From an uncultured Collinsella sp. (lineage in GTDB: Bacteria > Actinomycetota > Coriobacteriia > Coriobacteriales > Coriobacteriaceae): a stretch of 64,000 nucleotides of DNA. The DNA lies in NCBI GenBank assembly GCA_958427355.1, contig CAUACA010000009.1, forward strand, positions 1-64,000, given 5' to 3'. Within the stretch, counting starts at the first letter, position 1. Every line of letters begins with the position of its first letter. Both the position numbers and the translations under genes were made by a program. The notes beneath the pieces were generated by a model that was given only the letters and a program-made list of their open reading frames with translations, was not told the origin of the DNA and did no database searches. Positions 43,273 to 52,235 of this stretch are shown here, piece after piece.

Positions 43273-44271
43273 TTAGCAATGCTTGCTTCGCCAAGTGGTG
43301 GGGGTGGTGCCGGTGTGTTGCTTGAAGGCTTGGGCGAAGGCGGCCTGTTGAGGGTAGCCTAGACGCTCTGCCACCTGCGCTATCGTGAGCGCGCTATCGG
43401 CCAAAAGGTCCTGTGCTCGCTCCATACGGCGTCTGCGAATGTAGGCGCCCAGGGATTCGCCAGTTTGGGCCTTAAAGGTGGCACATAGTTTGGAGCGGCT
43501 TGTGTAGAGCCTCTCGGCCACCTCGTTGATACCCACGCGTCTGCCTTTGTCGAGCGAGCGCTCAATCATTGCCGTTGCTTCTTCGGCAATGGTTATGCTG
43601 ACGCGTGTGTCTGCCGCCTGTCGCGCCTGCTTGTGGGCCGCGCGCGAACAGGCGAGCTCCGCGACCATGGTCTCCACGATGCCCTGCATATAGACGTGTC
43701 CGCCTACGGTGTGGGCGCGGTCCTCGTTAATCCGGCGCAGCGTGTGGCAGATGGCAGACGTCGCTTCCTCGTGCCATGGCTCGGCAAACGCCTCAAAGAT
43801 CCCCGCGAACTCGGTGGGATAGCGGTGCTCCAGTTCGTCAAAATATCCAGGCAAAAAGAGCACCGAGCGCGAGTGATAGAGCTGCCCCGCAAACAGTGGG
43901 CTTAATTCCTCGCCACAGCTATCTTGGATAAAGCTGCAAACGGCATTGTTTGGCCACGGTCCATGCAAGGGTTTAATGTTCGCGGGCGTTATGCCAGCCT
44001 CGGGCATGCATGTAAGTGTAGGCGCGCTGACCTCGCTCACGCAGGCGTATGGCTCGGGTGTGTATTCGGCCAGGTACATATCGTGCGTCGGGGTGATGAA
44101 ATGCTCCATAACGATGCAGGTGGGGGAGAGGGGCATGATCCATGCGCGTCCGTGCGCCCGATCGTTTGCCACCTCGCCGGTAAAGACAGCGCCCTTGCCG
44201 GAAAGCTCCAGGCCAAACTGCTCAAACTGCGGTGCGTAGAGCTCGGTTATGTTGGTCGCGGCCCGATGCAT
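43273..44271 (-). CDS. AraC-family transcriptional regulator
   Basis: A 332-residue activator-like protein. The N-terminal two thirds are an unassigned ligand region. The C-terminal 100 residues hold the paired helix-turn-helix (INEVAERLYTSRSKLCATFK, YIRRRRMERAQDLLADSALT, VAERLGYPQQAAFAQAFKQH). It is divergent from an ABC exporter pair of the siderophore/yersiniabactin type, an arrangement like YbtA-YbtPQ, so control of that pair is likely (inference). I chose ATG 44271, because GGAAGGGGA lies upstream; the frame extends to 44304 without a ribosome binding site. Confidence 0.85.
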   Translation of the reverse strand: MHRAATNITELYAPQFEQFGLELSGKGAVFTGEVANDRAHGRAWIMPLSPTCIVMEHFITPTHDMYLAEYTPEPYACVSEVSAPTLTCMPEAGITPANIKPLHGPWPNNAVCSFIQDSCGEELSPLFAGQLYHSRSVLFLPGYFDELEHRYPTEFAGIFEAFAEPWHEEATSAICHTLRRINEDRAHTVGGHVYMQGIVETMVAELACSRAAHKQARQAADTRVSITIAEEATAMIERSLDKGRRVGINEVAERLYTSRSKLCATFKAQTGESLGAYIRRRRMERAQDLLADSALTIAQVAERLGYPQQAAFAQAFKQHTGTTPTTWRSKHC

Positions 44272-44338
44272 TTTCGAAAGCGTCCCCTTCCTTTGCAGAA
44301 ACATCCACGCCTGGCTCGATTGTGTGCCTTGGCTAACA

Positions 44339-44358
44339 TATCAATGATAAGTTGATTA
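44339..44358. promoter_or_regulatory. AT-rich dyad between AraC and ABC genes
   Basis: TATCAATGATAAGTTGATTA has ATCAA/TTGAT half-sites around a 7-bp centre. AATGATAA also resembles half of a Fur box. It could be the AraC-type or an iron-regulator site; the match is weak. Confidence 0.3.
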
Positions 44359-44391
44359 CGGTTAACTCTCAAGCCGTTAGAAAGGAATCTC

Positions 44392-46218
44392 ATGGCAAAG
44401 GGATCAAAAAGGGAAGGCGGCGGTATCGGCGAGCTACTTGCATATGCCGGCGACCGTAAATTCCTAACGTATTTGGGCATGGCGCTCTCGGCGCTCTCGC
44501 AGCTGCTGGGCTTTGGCCCGTATGTGTGCATCTGGTTTGTCGCGCGAGACCTTATCGCTGTGGCGCCTAACTGGAGCGAAGCCACCGATATCGCGATGTA
44601 TGGCTGGTGGGCCGTGGGTTTTGCCCTGGCAAGCATCGTAGTGTATTTCGCAGGCCTCATGTGCACGCACCTGTCTGCGTTTCGCTGCGCGTCCAATATC
44701 CGCAAGACTGCGAGCGAACACCTGCTTAAGCTGCCGCTTGGCTACTTTGACATGCACGCCACCGGTGAGCTGCGCCGTATTGTAGACGGATGTGCCGCCT
44801 CCACCGAGACCCTGCTTGCGCACATGCTGCCCGATATCGCCGGCGCCACCGCCATGGTCGCAGGTCTGCTCGTGCTGCTTTTCGCCCTCGATTGGCGCTT
44901 GGGCGCGGCATGCCTTATCTCGGTTGTCGTTTCGTTTGGCGCCATGGCCACCATGATGGGCGGCAAGGGCGCCGAGTTTATGAAGGCCTACATGGGAGCG
45001 CTGGTCAAGATGAACAAGACCGGCACCGAATACGTACGCGGTATTCCCGTGGTCAAGGTGTTTCAGCAGACGGTCTACTCCTTTAAGGCCTTCCACGATG
45101 CGATTGCCGAATACGCCGATATGGCACAAAACTATTCGGGCACGTTCTGCCGAGGCCCGCAGGTACTCAACCTTACGGCGCTCAATGGTCTTGTGGCATT
45201 CCTGCTGCCCGTGGCGTTGCTGTTGGCACCGGGCGAGACGGACTTCGCGCATTTTATGGCAAACTTCACGTTTTACGCGATATTTTCGGCCGTGGTACCG
45301 ACGGCCATGACCAAGCTCATGTTTGTGGGCGAGGCCTCTCAGATGAGTGCCGATTCGCTGGCTCGCATCCGAAGCGTCATGGATTCCAAGCAGCTCTCCG
45401 TGCCCGCCCAACCCAAGCACCCTGCCGGCAACGACGTGCGATTTGAGGATGTGAGCTTTACCTATGAGGGCGCCGAGGCGCCTGCCGTCAACCATGTGAG
45501 TTTTAGCGTTTCCGCGGGGAGCACCCTCGCCCTGGTGGGTCCTTCGGGCGGCGGAAAGTCAACCTGCGCAAGCCTGATCCCGCGTTTTTGGGATGTTTCC
45601 TCGGGTCGAGTGCTCGTAGGCGGTGTGGACGTTCGCGATATGGATCCCCACGAGCTTATGGACCAGGTCGCTTTCGTGTTCCAGACCAACCAGCTGTTCC
45701 GGCAAACACTTGCCGATAACGTGCGCGCCTCCAAGCCCACGGCCACCGATGACGAAGTACGTGCGGCCCTCTCCGCAGCTCAGTGCGACGACATTGTGGC
45801 CAAGCTCCCACAGGGCATCAACACCATGCTCGGCGCCGGCGGAGCATATCTTTCGGGCGGCGAGGTCCAGCGCGTGGCACTCGCCCGCGCGATCCTTAAA
45901 GACGCGCCTATCGTGGTGCTCGATGAGGCCACGGCGTTTGCCGACCCCGAGAACGAGGCGCTCATCCAGCGCGCCTTTAGCAAGCTGGCGGCGGGTCGCA
46001 CGGTCATTATGATTGCGCATCGGCTCTCGACCGTAGTAGGCGCAGACCAAATCGTGGTGCTTAACCAGGGCAGCGTGCAGGAGTCGGGCACCCATGCCGA
46101 GCTGCTGTCCCAAAATGGCCTGTATGCCAAGATGTGGGCCGAGTACGAGCAGGCCGCGAGTTGGAAAATCACTGCTACGACCGCGGATGCCGCCGTCGCG
46201 AAGGGAGGCGAGGCCTAA
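44392..46218 (+). CDS. ABC transporter half (siderophore-type exporter/importer), first subunit
   Basis: A 608-residue membrane-NBD fusion. Six helices (about 20-320) then ATPase motifs: Walker A GPSGGGKST, Q-loop FVFQTNQLF, signature LSGGEVQRV, Walker B IVVLDEATAFAD and H-loop IAHRLST. The 'DEATAFADPENE' D-loop is typical of YbtP/IrtA-like proteins involved in iron-chelate transport. AAAGGA precedes ATG 44392. The second subunit follows with no gap, and a divergent AraC gene lies upstream. Iron-siderophore transport is inferred from this arrangement; peptide export is an alternative. Confidence 0.85.
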   Translation: MAKGSKREGGGIGELLAYAGDRKFLTYLGMALSALSQLLGFGPYVCIWFVARDLIAVAPNWSEATDIAMYGWWAVGFALASIVVYFAGLMCTHLSAFRCASNIRKTASEHLLKLPLGYFDMHATGELRRIVDGCAASTETLLAHMLPDIAGATAMVAGLLVLLFALDWRLGAACLISVVVSFGAMATMMGGKGAEFMKAYMGALVKMNKTGTEYVRGIPVVKVFQQTVYSFKAFHDAIAEYADMAQNYSGTFCRGPQVLNLTALNGLVAFLLPVALLLAPGETDFAHFMANFTFYAIFSAVVPTAMTKLMFVGEASQMSADSLARIRSVMDSKQLSVPAQPKHPAGNDVRFEDVSFTYEGAEAPAVNHVSFSVSAGSTLALVGPSGGGKSTCASLIPRFWDVSSGRVLVGGVDVRDMDPHELMDQVAFVFQTNQLFRQTLADNVRASKPTATDDEVRAALSAAQCDDIVAKLPQGINTMLGAGGAYLSGGEVQRVALARAILKDAPIVVLDEATAFADPENEALIQRAFSKLAAGRTVIMIAHRLSTVVGADQIVVLNQGSVQESGTHAELLSQNGLYAKMWAEYEQAASWKITATTADAAVAKGGEA

Positions 46219-47976
46219 ATGTTCGCCTCATTCCAAAAGAAGTATTTCCTATCCGATAAAGGCATCGCCGGCGTAAAACGCGGTGTCTTCTGGACCGCAC
46301 TCACCAATCTTATTACCATGGCCGGCATGGGCTTTTTATTCCTGGTTATGGCCGGCTTTGTCGAGCATCTCGCCAGCGGGGCTGACCTGCCGGATGCCCT
46401 GCCGATCGTGGGCGGCCTCCTGGTCTTTTTCGTGTTGCTCTTTGCCTCTAACTGGCAACAGTATTACTACACCTACTGCATCTTTTACGAGGAGTGCGGC
46501 AAGCAGCGTATGGAGATCGCCGAGCGCTTGCGCAAACTGCCGCTGTCGTTTTTTGGTCGTCGTGACCTGGCCGATTTAACCGAGACCATCATGGGTGACG
46601 TTCAGACTATGGAGCACGCCTACAGCCATGTGCTGGGAGAACTCTGGGGTGCCATCATCGCAAGTGCCATCGTGTTCGTGTCGTCGCTGTTCTTTTGCTG
46701 GCAGCTGGCGGTCGCGGCGTTTTGGAGCATTCCCGTGGCCTTTGCCGTGCTGTATCTGACACGCGGCCCCATGACCCCGGTGTTCGACCGCGTGCGCGCC
46801 GAGAAGGTCAAGGTCACCGAGGCGATCCAGGAGACGCTCGACTGCGTGCGCGAAATCCGCGCCACCAACCAGGAGGCCCATTATCTTGAGGGGCTCAACG
46901 CCGTGATCGATGCCGAGGAGCGCGAGACCACCAAGGGCGAGCTCGTCAACGGGCTTCTGGTCAACTCCGCCTTCTCCATTCTGCGTCTGGGCATTGCCAC
47001 CACGCTGGTCACGGGCGCCACGATGGTCGCCTCCGGGCAGGTCGACTTTTTGGTGATGTTTGCCTTCCTGCTTATGGTGAGCCGTATCTACGCGCCGTTT
47101 GATCAGGCCCTTATGCTCGTGTCGGAGCTGTTTGTCGCCGAGTCGTCTGCCAAGCGCATGCGTTCCATCATGGAAGAGCCTGTGGCGCGGGGCAGCGAGA
47201 AATTTGAGTCCGTGGGCCACGATGTGGCGTTCGATCACGTGGCATTTGGCTATGGTGCGGGCGAGGACGGCCGCGCCGGCGAGAAAGTTCTTACCGATGT
47301 GAGCTTTACCGCCAAGGAAGGCGAAGTTACGGCGCTGGTCGGTCCTTCGGGTTCCGGTAAGTCTACGGTGAGCCGCCTGGCCGCGCGCTTTTGGGATGCC
47401 ACCGAAGGCACGGTCACCGTGGGTGGCGTGGATGTTGCGAGCGTGGATCCCGAGGTGCTGCTGCGCGACTACGCCATTGTGTTCCAAGACGTGCTGCTCT
47501 TTGACGACACGGTAATGGGAAACATCCGCCTCGGGCGTCGTGATGCCACCGATGAGGAAGTGCTTGCGGCTGCGCGTGCCGCCAACTGCGACGAGTTTGT
47601 GAGCCGCATGCCGCAGGGCTATGACACCATGATCGGCGAGAACGGCTCCAAGCTGTCCGGCGGAGAGCGCCAGCGCATTTCCATCGCCCGCGCGCTGCTC
47701 AAAGACGCGCCTATCGTGCTGTTGGACGAGGCGACGGCGAGCTTGGATGTGGAGAACGAGACCGTGGTGCAACAGGCACTCTCCCGTCTGCTTGCAGGTA
47801 AGACGGTTATCGTTATTGCCCACCGTATGCGTACGGTGGAAAATGCCGACAAAATCGTTGTGCTCAAGAATGGCGTGGTTGCCGAACAGGGCACCCCGGC
47901 GCAGCTCAAGGCGGCAGGTGGAGAATTCGCCCGCATGGTTGCGCTGCAAAAGGAGGCGGCGGCCTGGCAGCTGTAG
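46219..47976 (+). CDS. ABC transporter half, second subunit
   Basis: A 585-residue partner with ATG directly abutting the previous stop codon. After the membrane domain come Walker A GPSGSGKST (about 375), Q-loop IVFQDVLLF, signature LSGGERQRI, Walker B IVLLDEATASLD and H-loop IAHRMRT. Both ATPase sites of the heterodimer look intact, unlike the exporter at 17963. The membrane domain contains KVKVTEAIQETLDCVREIRA, usual for this class. A GACAAAGGGAC palindrome follows the gene. Confidence 0.86.
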   Translation: MFASFQKKYFLSDKGIAGVKRGVFWTALTNLITMAGMGFLFLVMAGFVEHLASGADLPDALPIVGGLLVFFVLLFASNWQQYYYTYCIFYEECGKQRMEIAERLRKLPLSFFGRRDLADLTETIMGDVQTMEHAYSHVLGELWGAIIASAIVFVSSLFFCWQLAVAAFWSIPVAFAVLYLTRGPMTPVFDRVRAEKVKVTEAIQETLDCVREIRATNQEAHYLEGLNAVIDAEERETTKGELVNGLLVNSAFSILRLGIATTLVTGATMVASGQVDFLVMFAFLLMVSRIYAPFDQALMLVSELFVAESSAKRMRSIMEEPVARGSEKFESVGHDVAFDHVAFGYGAGEDGRAGEKVLTDVSFTAKEGEVTALVGPSGSGKSTVSRLAARFWDATEGTVTVGGVDVASVDPEVLLRDYAIVFQDVLLFDDTVMGNIRLGRRDATDEEVLAAARAANCDEFVSRMPQGYDTMIGENGSKLSGGERQRISIARALLKDAPIVLLDEATASLDVENETVVQQALSRLLAGKTVIVIAHRMRTVENADKIVVLKNGVVAEQGTPAQLKAAGGEFARMVALQKEAAAWQL

Positions 47977-47980
47977 GAGT

Positions 47981-48007
47981 GTGACAAAGGGACAGTCCCT
48001 TTGTCAT
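47981..48007. terminator. GACAAAGGGAC palindrome behind ABC pair
   Basis: GACAAAGGGAC and GTCCCTTTGTC pair over 11 bp with almost no loop. A T-run is missing, so it is more a palindromic repeat than a clear terminator. Confidence 0.45.
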
Positions 48008-48060
48008 ATTGAGTTCACCCCCATAGTTTCCAAAAAGTTAGCCGTTGTTGACCAAATAAT

Positions 48061-48113
48061 TATACTAAACTAGTCTCAAAAGTGTGCTCGAGCAAACTTG
48101 TTTACTCGAGTGC
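48061..48113 (+). promoter_or_regulatory. Promoter and 30-bp dyad before the P-type ATPase operon
   Basis: TATACT (48061-48066) is a good -10. Downstream, GTGCTCGAGCAAAC and GTTTACTCGAGTGC (48084-48113) form a dyad around TT, each half containing CTCGAG. It lies between the expected transcription start and the first gene, as expected for a metal-responsive repressor site. Confidence 0.55.
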
Positions 48114-48157
48114 TGAGGCACCGTGCCGCGTCCAATGCGGCAAAAGGGAGAAGCAAC

Positions 48158-48403
48158 ATGAAGAAGTCGACGTTCAATACCCTGCTTGTCGGTGGCGGTT
48201 TTCTGCTCGGCACGGCCGGCATCAAGCTGCTTACCAGCGCTCCGGTAAAGAATGCCTGCGTGCAGGGTATCGCGTGCGGCATGCGCATCAAGAATGGCTA
48301 CCAGGACATGGTCGAGCAGGCCAAGGCTAATGTCGACGACATGGTTGCCGAGGCGGCCTACATCACCCAGAGCGAGGCCGCTGCGGACAAGGCAGCCGAG
48401 TAG
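48158..48403 (+). CDS. Small membrane-associated protein of P-type ATPase operon
   Basis: An 81-residue protein with a hydrophobic N-terminal stretch (TLLVGGGFLLGTAGIKLL, about 8-25), two cysteines (NACVQGIACGM) and an amphipathic acidic C-terminal helix. AGGGAG lies 9 nt before ATG 48158. It is followed after 18 bp by the P1B-type ATPase, with which it is probably cotranscribed. Small proteins of this shape beside such pumps are common in gut Firmicutes and Coriobacteriia, but I do not know their role; metal delivery through the Cys pair is speculation. Confidence 0.7.
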   Translation: MKKSTFNTLLVGGGFLLGTAGIKLLTSAPVKNACVQGIACGMRIKNGYQDMVEQAKANVDDMVAEAAYITQSEAAADKAAE

Positions 48404-48421
48404 CACTCCCAGGCACAAACT

Positions 48422-50497
48422 ATGAGATTCTCGATTATCAGCGAGATCCCCGGCAGGACCCGCCTCCAGTTGGCGGGTCCTGTGCCAGAGAGCGATCTCG
48501 ATGCGCTTCTAAAGCTCAGTGGCGAAATCGATGGCGTGCGCAAGGTGCGCGTCTACGGCCGCATCGGCCAGATGGCGCTCGAATATGACGAGCAGCGTCG
48601 TGCAGGCGTGCTCGATGCTCTGGGCGCACTCGACGCCCAGGCCATTGCCGACTCAAAGACGGGTTACGTGATGCAGCTTGAGCCACGCAAGCACAAGCTC
48701 GTTATGGATCTTGCCACACTCATCGGCGCCCACTATGCGCGCCGATGGATTTTGCCCACGCCCCTGCGTGCGGTGTTTGTCGTAGCCGGTTACATGACCT
48801 TTTTGCGCGCCGCCCTCCGTGAGCTCGCGCAGCCGCGCCTGACCGTTCCCGTGCTTGACGCGTCGGCCATCGGCATTTCGTTCGTCAAACGTGATGTCGA
48901 CACCGCGGGCCAGACAATGTTCCTGCTCAACGTGGGCGAATTGCTCGAGGGCTACACCCGCGCCATGAGCGAAAACGAGCTCATCAACTCGCTGCTCGAT
49001 GTGCCCGACAAGGCGCAAAAGGTCGTCGGCGACACCGAGGTAAGCGTTGCCGCGACCGAGCTTGAGCCCGGTGACTTGGTGGCCGTGCGCACCGGCATGT
49101 CCATCTGCATTGACGGCGTCGTCGAGCAGGGAAGCGCCATGGTCAACCAGGCGACCCTGACCGGCGAGCCGCTTGCCGTCGAGCGCAGCGCAGGCGACGA
49201 CGTGTTCGCCGGAACCGTCGTGGAAGACGGCAGCATCTTGGTGCGCGTGCGCGCCAACACGGCTCAGACCAAGCTCCGCTCGATCGTCTCGCTCGTGCAG
49301 GCGGCCGACTCGCTCAAGTCCGAGGGCCAGTCGCACATGGAAGACCTCGCCAACAAGATCGTCCCGTGGAACTTCCTGCTCGCGGGCCTTGTTGCGCTTA
49401 CCACCCGCAGCCTCATCAAGACCTCAGCGGCACTGATGGTCGACTACTCGTGCGCACTCAAGCTCACGGGTTCCGTTGCCGTCATGACCGCTATGAGCGA
49501 TGCTGCCAAGATGGGCGTCATGGTCAAGGGCGCGAAGTACTTTGAGTCGTTTGCCAAGGCCGACACCATTGTGTTTGATAAGACCGGTACGCTCACCGAG
49601 GCGCAGCCGCGTCTTGCCTGCGTACTTACCACCGATGGCTGGAGCGAGGACGAGATCCTGCGCCTTTCCGCTTGCTTGGAGGAGCATTTTCCGCATCCGG
49701 TGGCGCGTGCTGTGGTCAATGCTGCACGCGAGCGTGGGCTCGAGCACCGCGAGCGCCATGCCGCCGTCGAGTACATCGTGGCACACGGCATCGCTTCGTC
49801 CATTGAGGGGCGTCGCGCCATCATCGGTTCCGCGCACTTTGTATTTGAGGATGAGGGTGCGCAGCTCGAGTCCGACATCAAGGAGCAAATCGAGTCCCAG
49901 ATGCAGGGCCTGTCGCCGCTGTATCTGGCGGTTGATGGCAAGGTCGTCGGCGTGCTCGGTATCGAGGATCCGCTCAAGCCCGGGGTCCGTGAGGCCATCG
50001 CCGACCTGCATGCGCTGGGCGTCAAGCATGTCGTTATGCTCACGGGCGATTCGGAGCGCACGGCCGAGCGCATTGCGCGCGAGGCGGGTGTCGACGAGTT
50101 TAAGGCCGAACTGCTGCCCGAGGACAAGTACGCCTATGTGGAGCGCATTAAGCGCGAGGGGCGCCACGTTGCCATGGTGGGCGACGGCGTCAACGACTCA
50201 CCGGCGCTGGGCCAGGCCGATGTGGGTCTGGCCATGGGCGGTGGAAGTGACATCGCCAAGGAGGTCGCCGACATCATCCTGACCGATACGGATCTCGCCG
50301 CGATCGTGCGCCTGCGCCGCATGAGTCAGGGCCTCATTGATCGTCTGACGAGCTCCTACTCTAAGGTGATGCTCACCAACTCGGCGCTCCTGGCGCTGGG
50401 TATTACCGGCATGATCACTCCGCAGACGTCGTCACTGCTGCACAACGGCTCAACGATTGCCTACAGCCTGAGCAACGCGAAGGCTTATCTGCGCTAG
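48422..50497 (+). CDS. P1B-type metal-transporting ATPase
   Basis: A 691-residue pump. The N-terminus (MRFSIISEIPGRTRLQLAGP) has an HMA-like fold without the CxxC metal motif. Other motifs are TGEP (LTGEPLAVERS), the phosphorylated Asp in VFDKTGTLTE (about 385), HP in HFPHPVARAV, and the hinge GDGVNDSPAL. The membrane metal site reads DYSCALKLTG, i.e. S-C-A not C-P-C. This points away from copper and toward Mn/Fe/Zn-type specificity, but the ion cannot be fixed from sequence. It is the distal gene of the operon, followed by a strong terminator. Confidence 0.88.
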   Translation: MRFSIISEIPGRTRLQLAGPVPESDLDALLKLSGEIDGVRKVRVYGRIGQMALEYDEQRRAGVLDALGALDAQAIADSKTGYVMQLEPRKHKLVMDLATLIGAHYARRWILPTPLRAVFVVAGYMTFLRAALRELAQPRLTVPVLDASAIGISFVKRDVDTAGQTMFLLNVGELLEGYTRAMSENELINSLLDVPDKAQKVVGDTEVSVAATELEPGDLVAVRTGMSICIDGVVEQGSAMVNQATLTGEPLAVERSAGDDVFAGTVVEDGSILVRVRANTAQTKLRSIVSLVQAADSLKSEGQSHMEDLANKIVPWNFLLAGLVALTTRSLIKTSAALMVDYSCALKLTGSVAVMTAMSDAAKMGVMVKGAKYFESFAKADTIVFDKTGTLTEAQPRLACVLTTDGWSEDEILRLSACLEEHFPHPVARAVVNAARERGLEHRERHAAVEYIVAHGIASSIEGRRAIIGSAHFVFEDEGAQLESDIKEQIESQMQGLSPLYLAVDGKVVGVLGIEDPLKPGVREAIADLHALGVKHVVMLTGDSERTAERIAREAGVDEFKAELLPEDKYAYVERIKREGRHVAMVGDGVNDSPALGQADVGLAMGGGSDIAKEVADIILTDTDLAAIVRLRRMSQGLIDRLTSSYSKVMLTNSALLALGITGMITPQTSSLLHNGSTIAYSLSNAKAYLR

Positions 50498-50521
50498 CAG
50501 ACGTGTTCACCCACGTTATCT

Positions 50522-50567
50522 GGCCTGCGCCCAGACGACATCGGTGCCGTCTGGGCGCAGGCCTTTT
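50522..50567 (+). terminator. Strong terminator of P-type ATPase gene
   Basis: GGCCTGCGCCCAGACG and CGTCTGGGCGCAGGCC form a perfect 16-bp stem followed by TTTT. Confidence 0.92.
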
Positions 50568-50571
50568 GCAT

Positions 50572-50620
50572 TTGAACATTTGCTAACTTCTCTATATAGT
50601 GTTGCTAGCAAGGCTAGCAA
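50572..50620 (+). promoter_or_regulatory. Promoter and operator of the toxin-antitoxin module
   Basis: TTGAAC (50572-50577), 17-bp spacer, TATAGT (50595-50600). The 19-bp dyad TTGCTAGCAAGGCTAGCAA (50602-50620), with perfect 8-bp arms, covers the expected start of transcription. This is the usual place for antitoxin autorepression. Confidence 0.75.
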
Positions 50621-50640
50621 TTGAAGGGAGCGAGATCGAC

Positions 50641-50994
50641 GTGGGTGCTGTTAGCGGCATGGCGCAGGTGAACGTTCGCGTGGATCGCCAGGTCAAGGAT
50701 CATGCGGAGGAAGTGTTGCGGCTTTCGGGCAGATCACTGCCCGAGCTTATCAAAAAGGTGGTGGCCAAGGTCGCGCAGGGTGGCGGGCAGTGTGAGGAAG
50801 TGCTGTCTGCCGTTGATGGCCGGCAACAGACTGTCGCGCACGATACTCCGTTCGCCGCGTCGTGGGCAGCGGCAGACCGGCTTTATACAGATTTGGGCAT
50901 CGCTACGTCGCCCGTATCCGACGATCGCGGTTGGGACGCAATCTATTCCGACGCCATGGATGAGCATTATCGCCAAAAGGGGATGATCCAGTGA
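50641..50994 (+). CDS. RelB/DinJ-like antitoxin
   Basis: A 117-residue protein. The start (MAQVNVRVDRQVKDHAEEVL) matches the ribbon-helix-helix of RelB/DinJ-type antitoxins, which bind their own operator as dimers. The C-terminal part (about 60-117, ending DAIYSDAMDEHYRQKGMIQ) would wrap the toxin. GTG 50641 has AAGGGAG at about 10 nt; ATG 50659, at the domain start, is an alternative. The stop overlaps the PIN toxin start, so the two are translationally coupled. Confidence 0.8.
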   Translation: MGAVSGMAQVNVRVDRQVKDHAEEVLRLSGRSLPELIKKVVAKVAQGGGQCEEVLSAVDGRQQTVAHDTPFAASWAAADRLYTDLGIATSPVSDDRGWDAIYSDAMDEHYRQKGMIQ

Positions 50995-51506
50995 GTGGGG
51001 CGCCTCTCAAGATCATGGTAGACGCCAACGTATGGGTCGATTCGTTTTGCGTCGACCATGCCGAGTCGCTTGCCGCGCGTGCGTTTATTGGGCAGGCGAC
51101 GGAGACGGGGGCGTTGCTGTTCTTTCCGGTGCATATCGCTAAGGACGTGCTGCACGTTGTCCAACACGAGCTGAAGCGTAGCGTTCTTGCTAGCGGGGGA
51201 GCGCTCGACGAGGCATCTGCCCGTGCGATTGGGGATGCGGCGCTGGCGTTTGTTCGGAACATGACCGAAAACGCCACGGCCGTGGGCGCTGATGCATCCG
51301 ATCTGTGGCTAGCCGACAAATATCTGACGCTTCATCGCGATTACGAGGACAACTTGGTGCTTGCCGCATGCAAGCGCGCGCAGGTCGATTACTTGGTGAC
51401 CAACGACCGTAAGCTGCTCGAACATGCCGATCTTGCAGCAAAGACCCCGCGCCAAATGATGCCGATTCTCGCGCTGGCCGAACGCGGCGGCGCGGCTATC
51501 GGTTGA
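50991..51506 (+). CDS. PIN-domain toxin (VapC-like)
   Basis: A 171-residue PIN-fold ribonuclease. Conserved acids are visible: KIMVDANVWVDSF (Asp, about 11), a mid Glu/Asp region, DASDLWLADKYL and the C-terminal YLVTNDRKLLEHA (Asp). Such proteins cleave tRNA or rRNA when the antitoxin is lost. It starts with GTG overlapping the antitoxin stop by 4 bp. Pairing of a RelB/DinJ-like antitoxin with a PIN toxin is a known hybrid type II combination. Confidence 0.8.
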   Translation: MSGAPLKIMVDANVWVDSFCVDHAESLAARAFIGQATETGALLFFPVHIAKDVLHVVQHELKRSVLASGGALDEASARAIGDAALAFVRNMTENATAVGADASDLWLADKYLTLHRDYEDNLVLAACKRAQVDYLVTNDRKLLEHADLAAKTPRQMMPILALAERGGAAIG

Positions 51507-51560
51507 CGCGAACTGGTTGCGGGCCTCTTAGACGACGATACGCCAAGGGGCCCGCGTCTG

Positions 51561-51998
51561 CTATTTACAAAGCTCGGCCTTAATGGCGGGACTTTCTGCG
51601 AGCTGCTCGGCTGCGTTTTCGTCGGAGCTGTCGAGTGCTGCCAGGCTGCGGTAGACCCACTCGTTGACCTGGGTGTTCTTGACGCCTGCGGTCTGCATAA
51701 GGGCGCCTACCTCGCGGATTGCTGCGAGCAGATCGGCTTTGGGACCCGCGAGCTCGACCTCGATGCCGTGGTAGGCGGTCACACCGCGGTTTTCGCTCAC
51801 GTGGTCGATAAAGCCCCCGACGGTCTCAAGCTGCTGGGCGAGAGCCGCATCATCGTCAGCGTTCAGCGCGACGAGTGCGTTCGATACCGTGAGGGCGGGA
51901 TGTCCGCAGGGGACAAAGCCCTCGATGACGTCCATAGCTTCGGTAATGGTTGAGCCCAGGCCTGCGAGGGCATTGACGAGTTGCTGTTTGGTATCCAT
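51561..51998 (-). CDS. Unknown helical protein
   Basis: A 145-residue protein, not recognised. It is rich in Ala and acidic residues and predicted mostly helical (MDTKQQLVNALAGLGSTITE, PKADLLAAIREVGALMQTAG). Three segments look like weak helical repeats. No signal peptide or membrane segment. GAAAGGA precedes ATG 51998 at good distance, and the gene is convergent with the PIN toxin. Probably cytoplasmic; function unknown. Confidence 0.7.
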   Translation of the reverse strand: MDTKQQLVNALAGLGSTITEAMDVIEGFVPCGHPALTVSNALVALNADDDAALAQQLETVGGFIDHVSENRGVTAYHGIEVELAGPKADLLAAIREVGALMQTAGVKNTQVNEWVYRSLAALDSSDENAAEQLAESPAIKAELCK

Positions 51999-52235
51999 AA
52001 CGATCCTTTCGATGGGTCAATTTTGCTTGGCGAAAATATACGTGACGCGATCGGTAGCAAAAGTGCGAAGTGCGGCGCACATTGGGGTCTTCACAGCTCG
52101 TGCATAGAACAGCTGTCCGCTTTCAGAACGTGGTAAGATAACACTCCACAAGCGGGGCTCGCTCCGTATGTTCCTTGAAAAGTCGACGGGTGTTGGGTGC
52201 TCGTGCCCAATGCTATCCAGACTTTCCCGACATTC

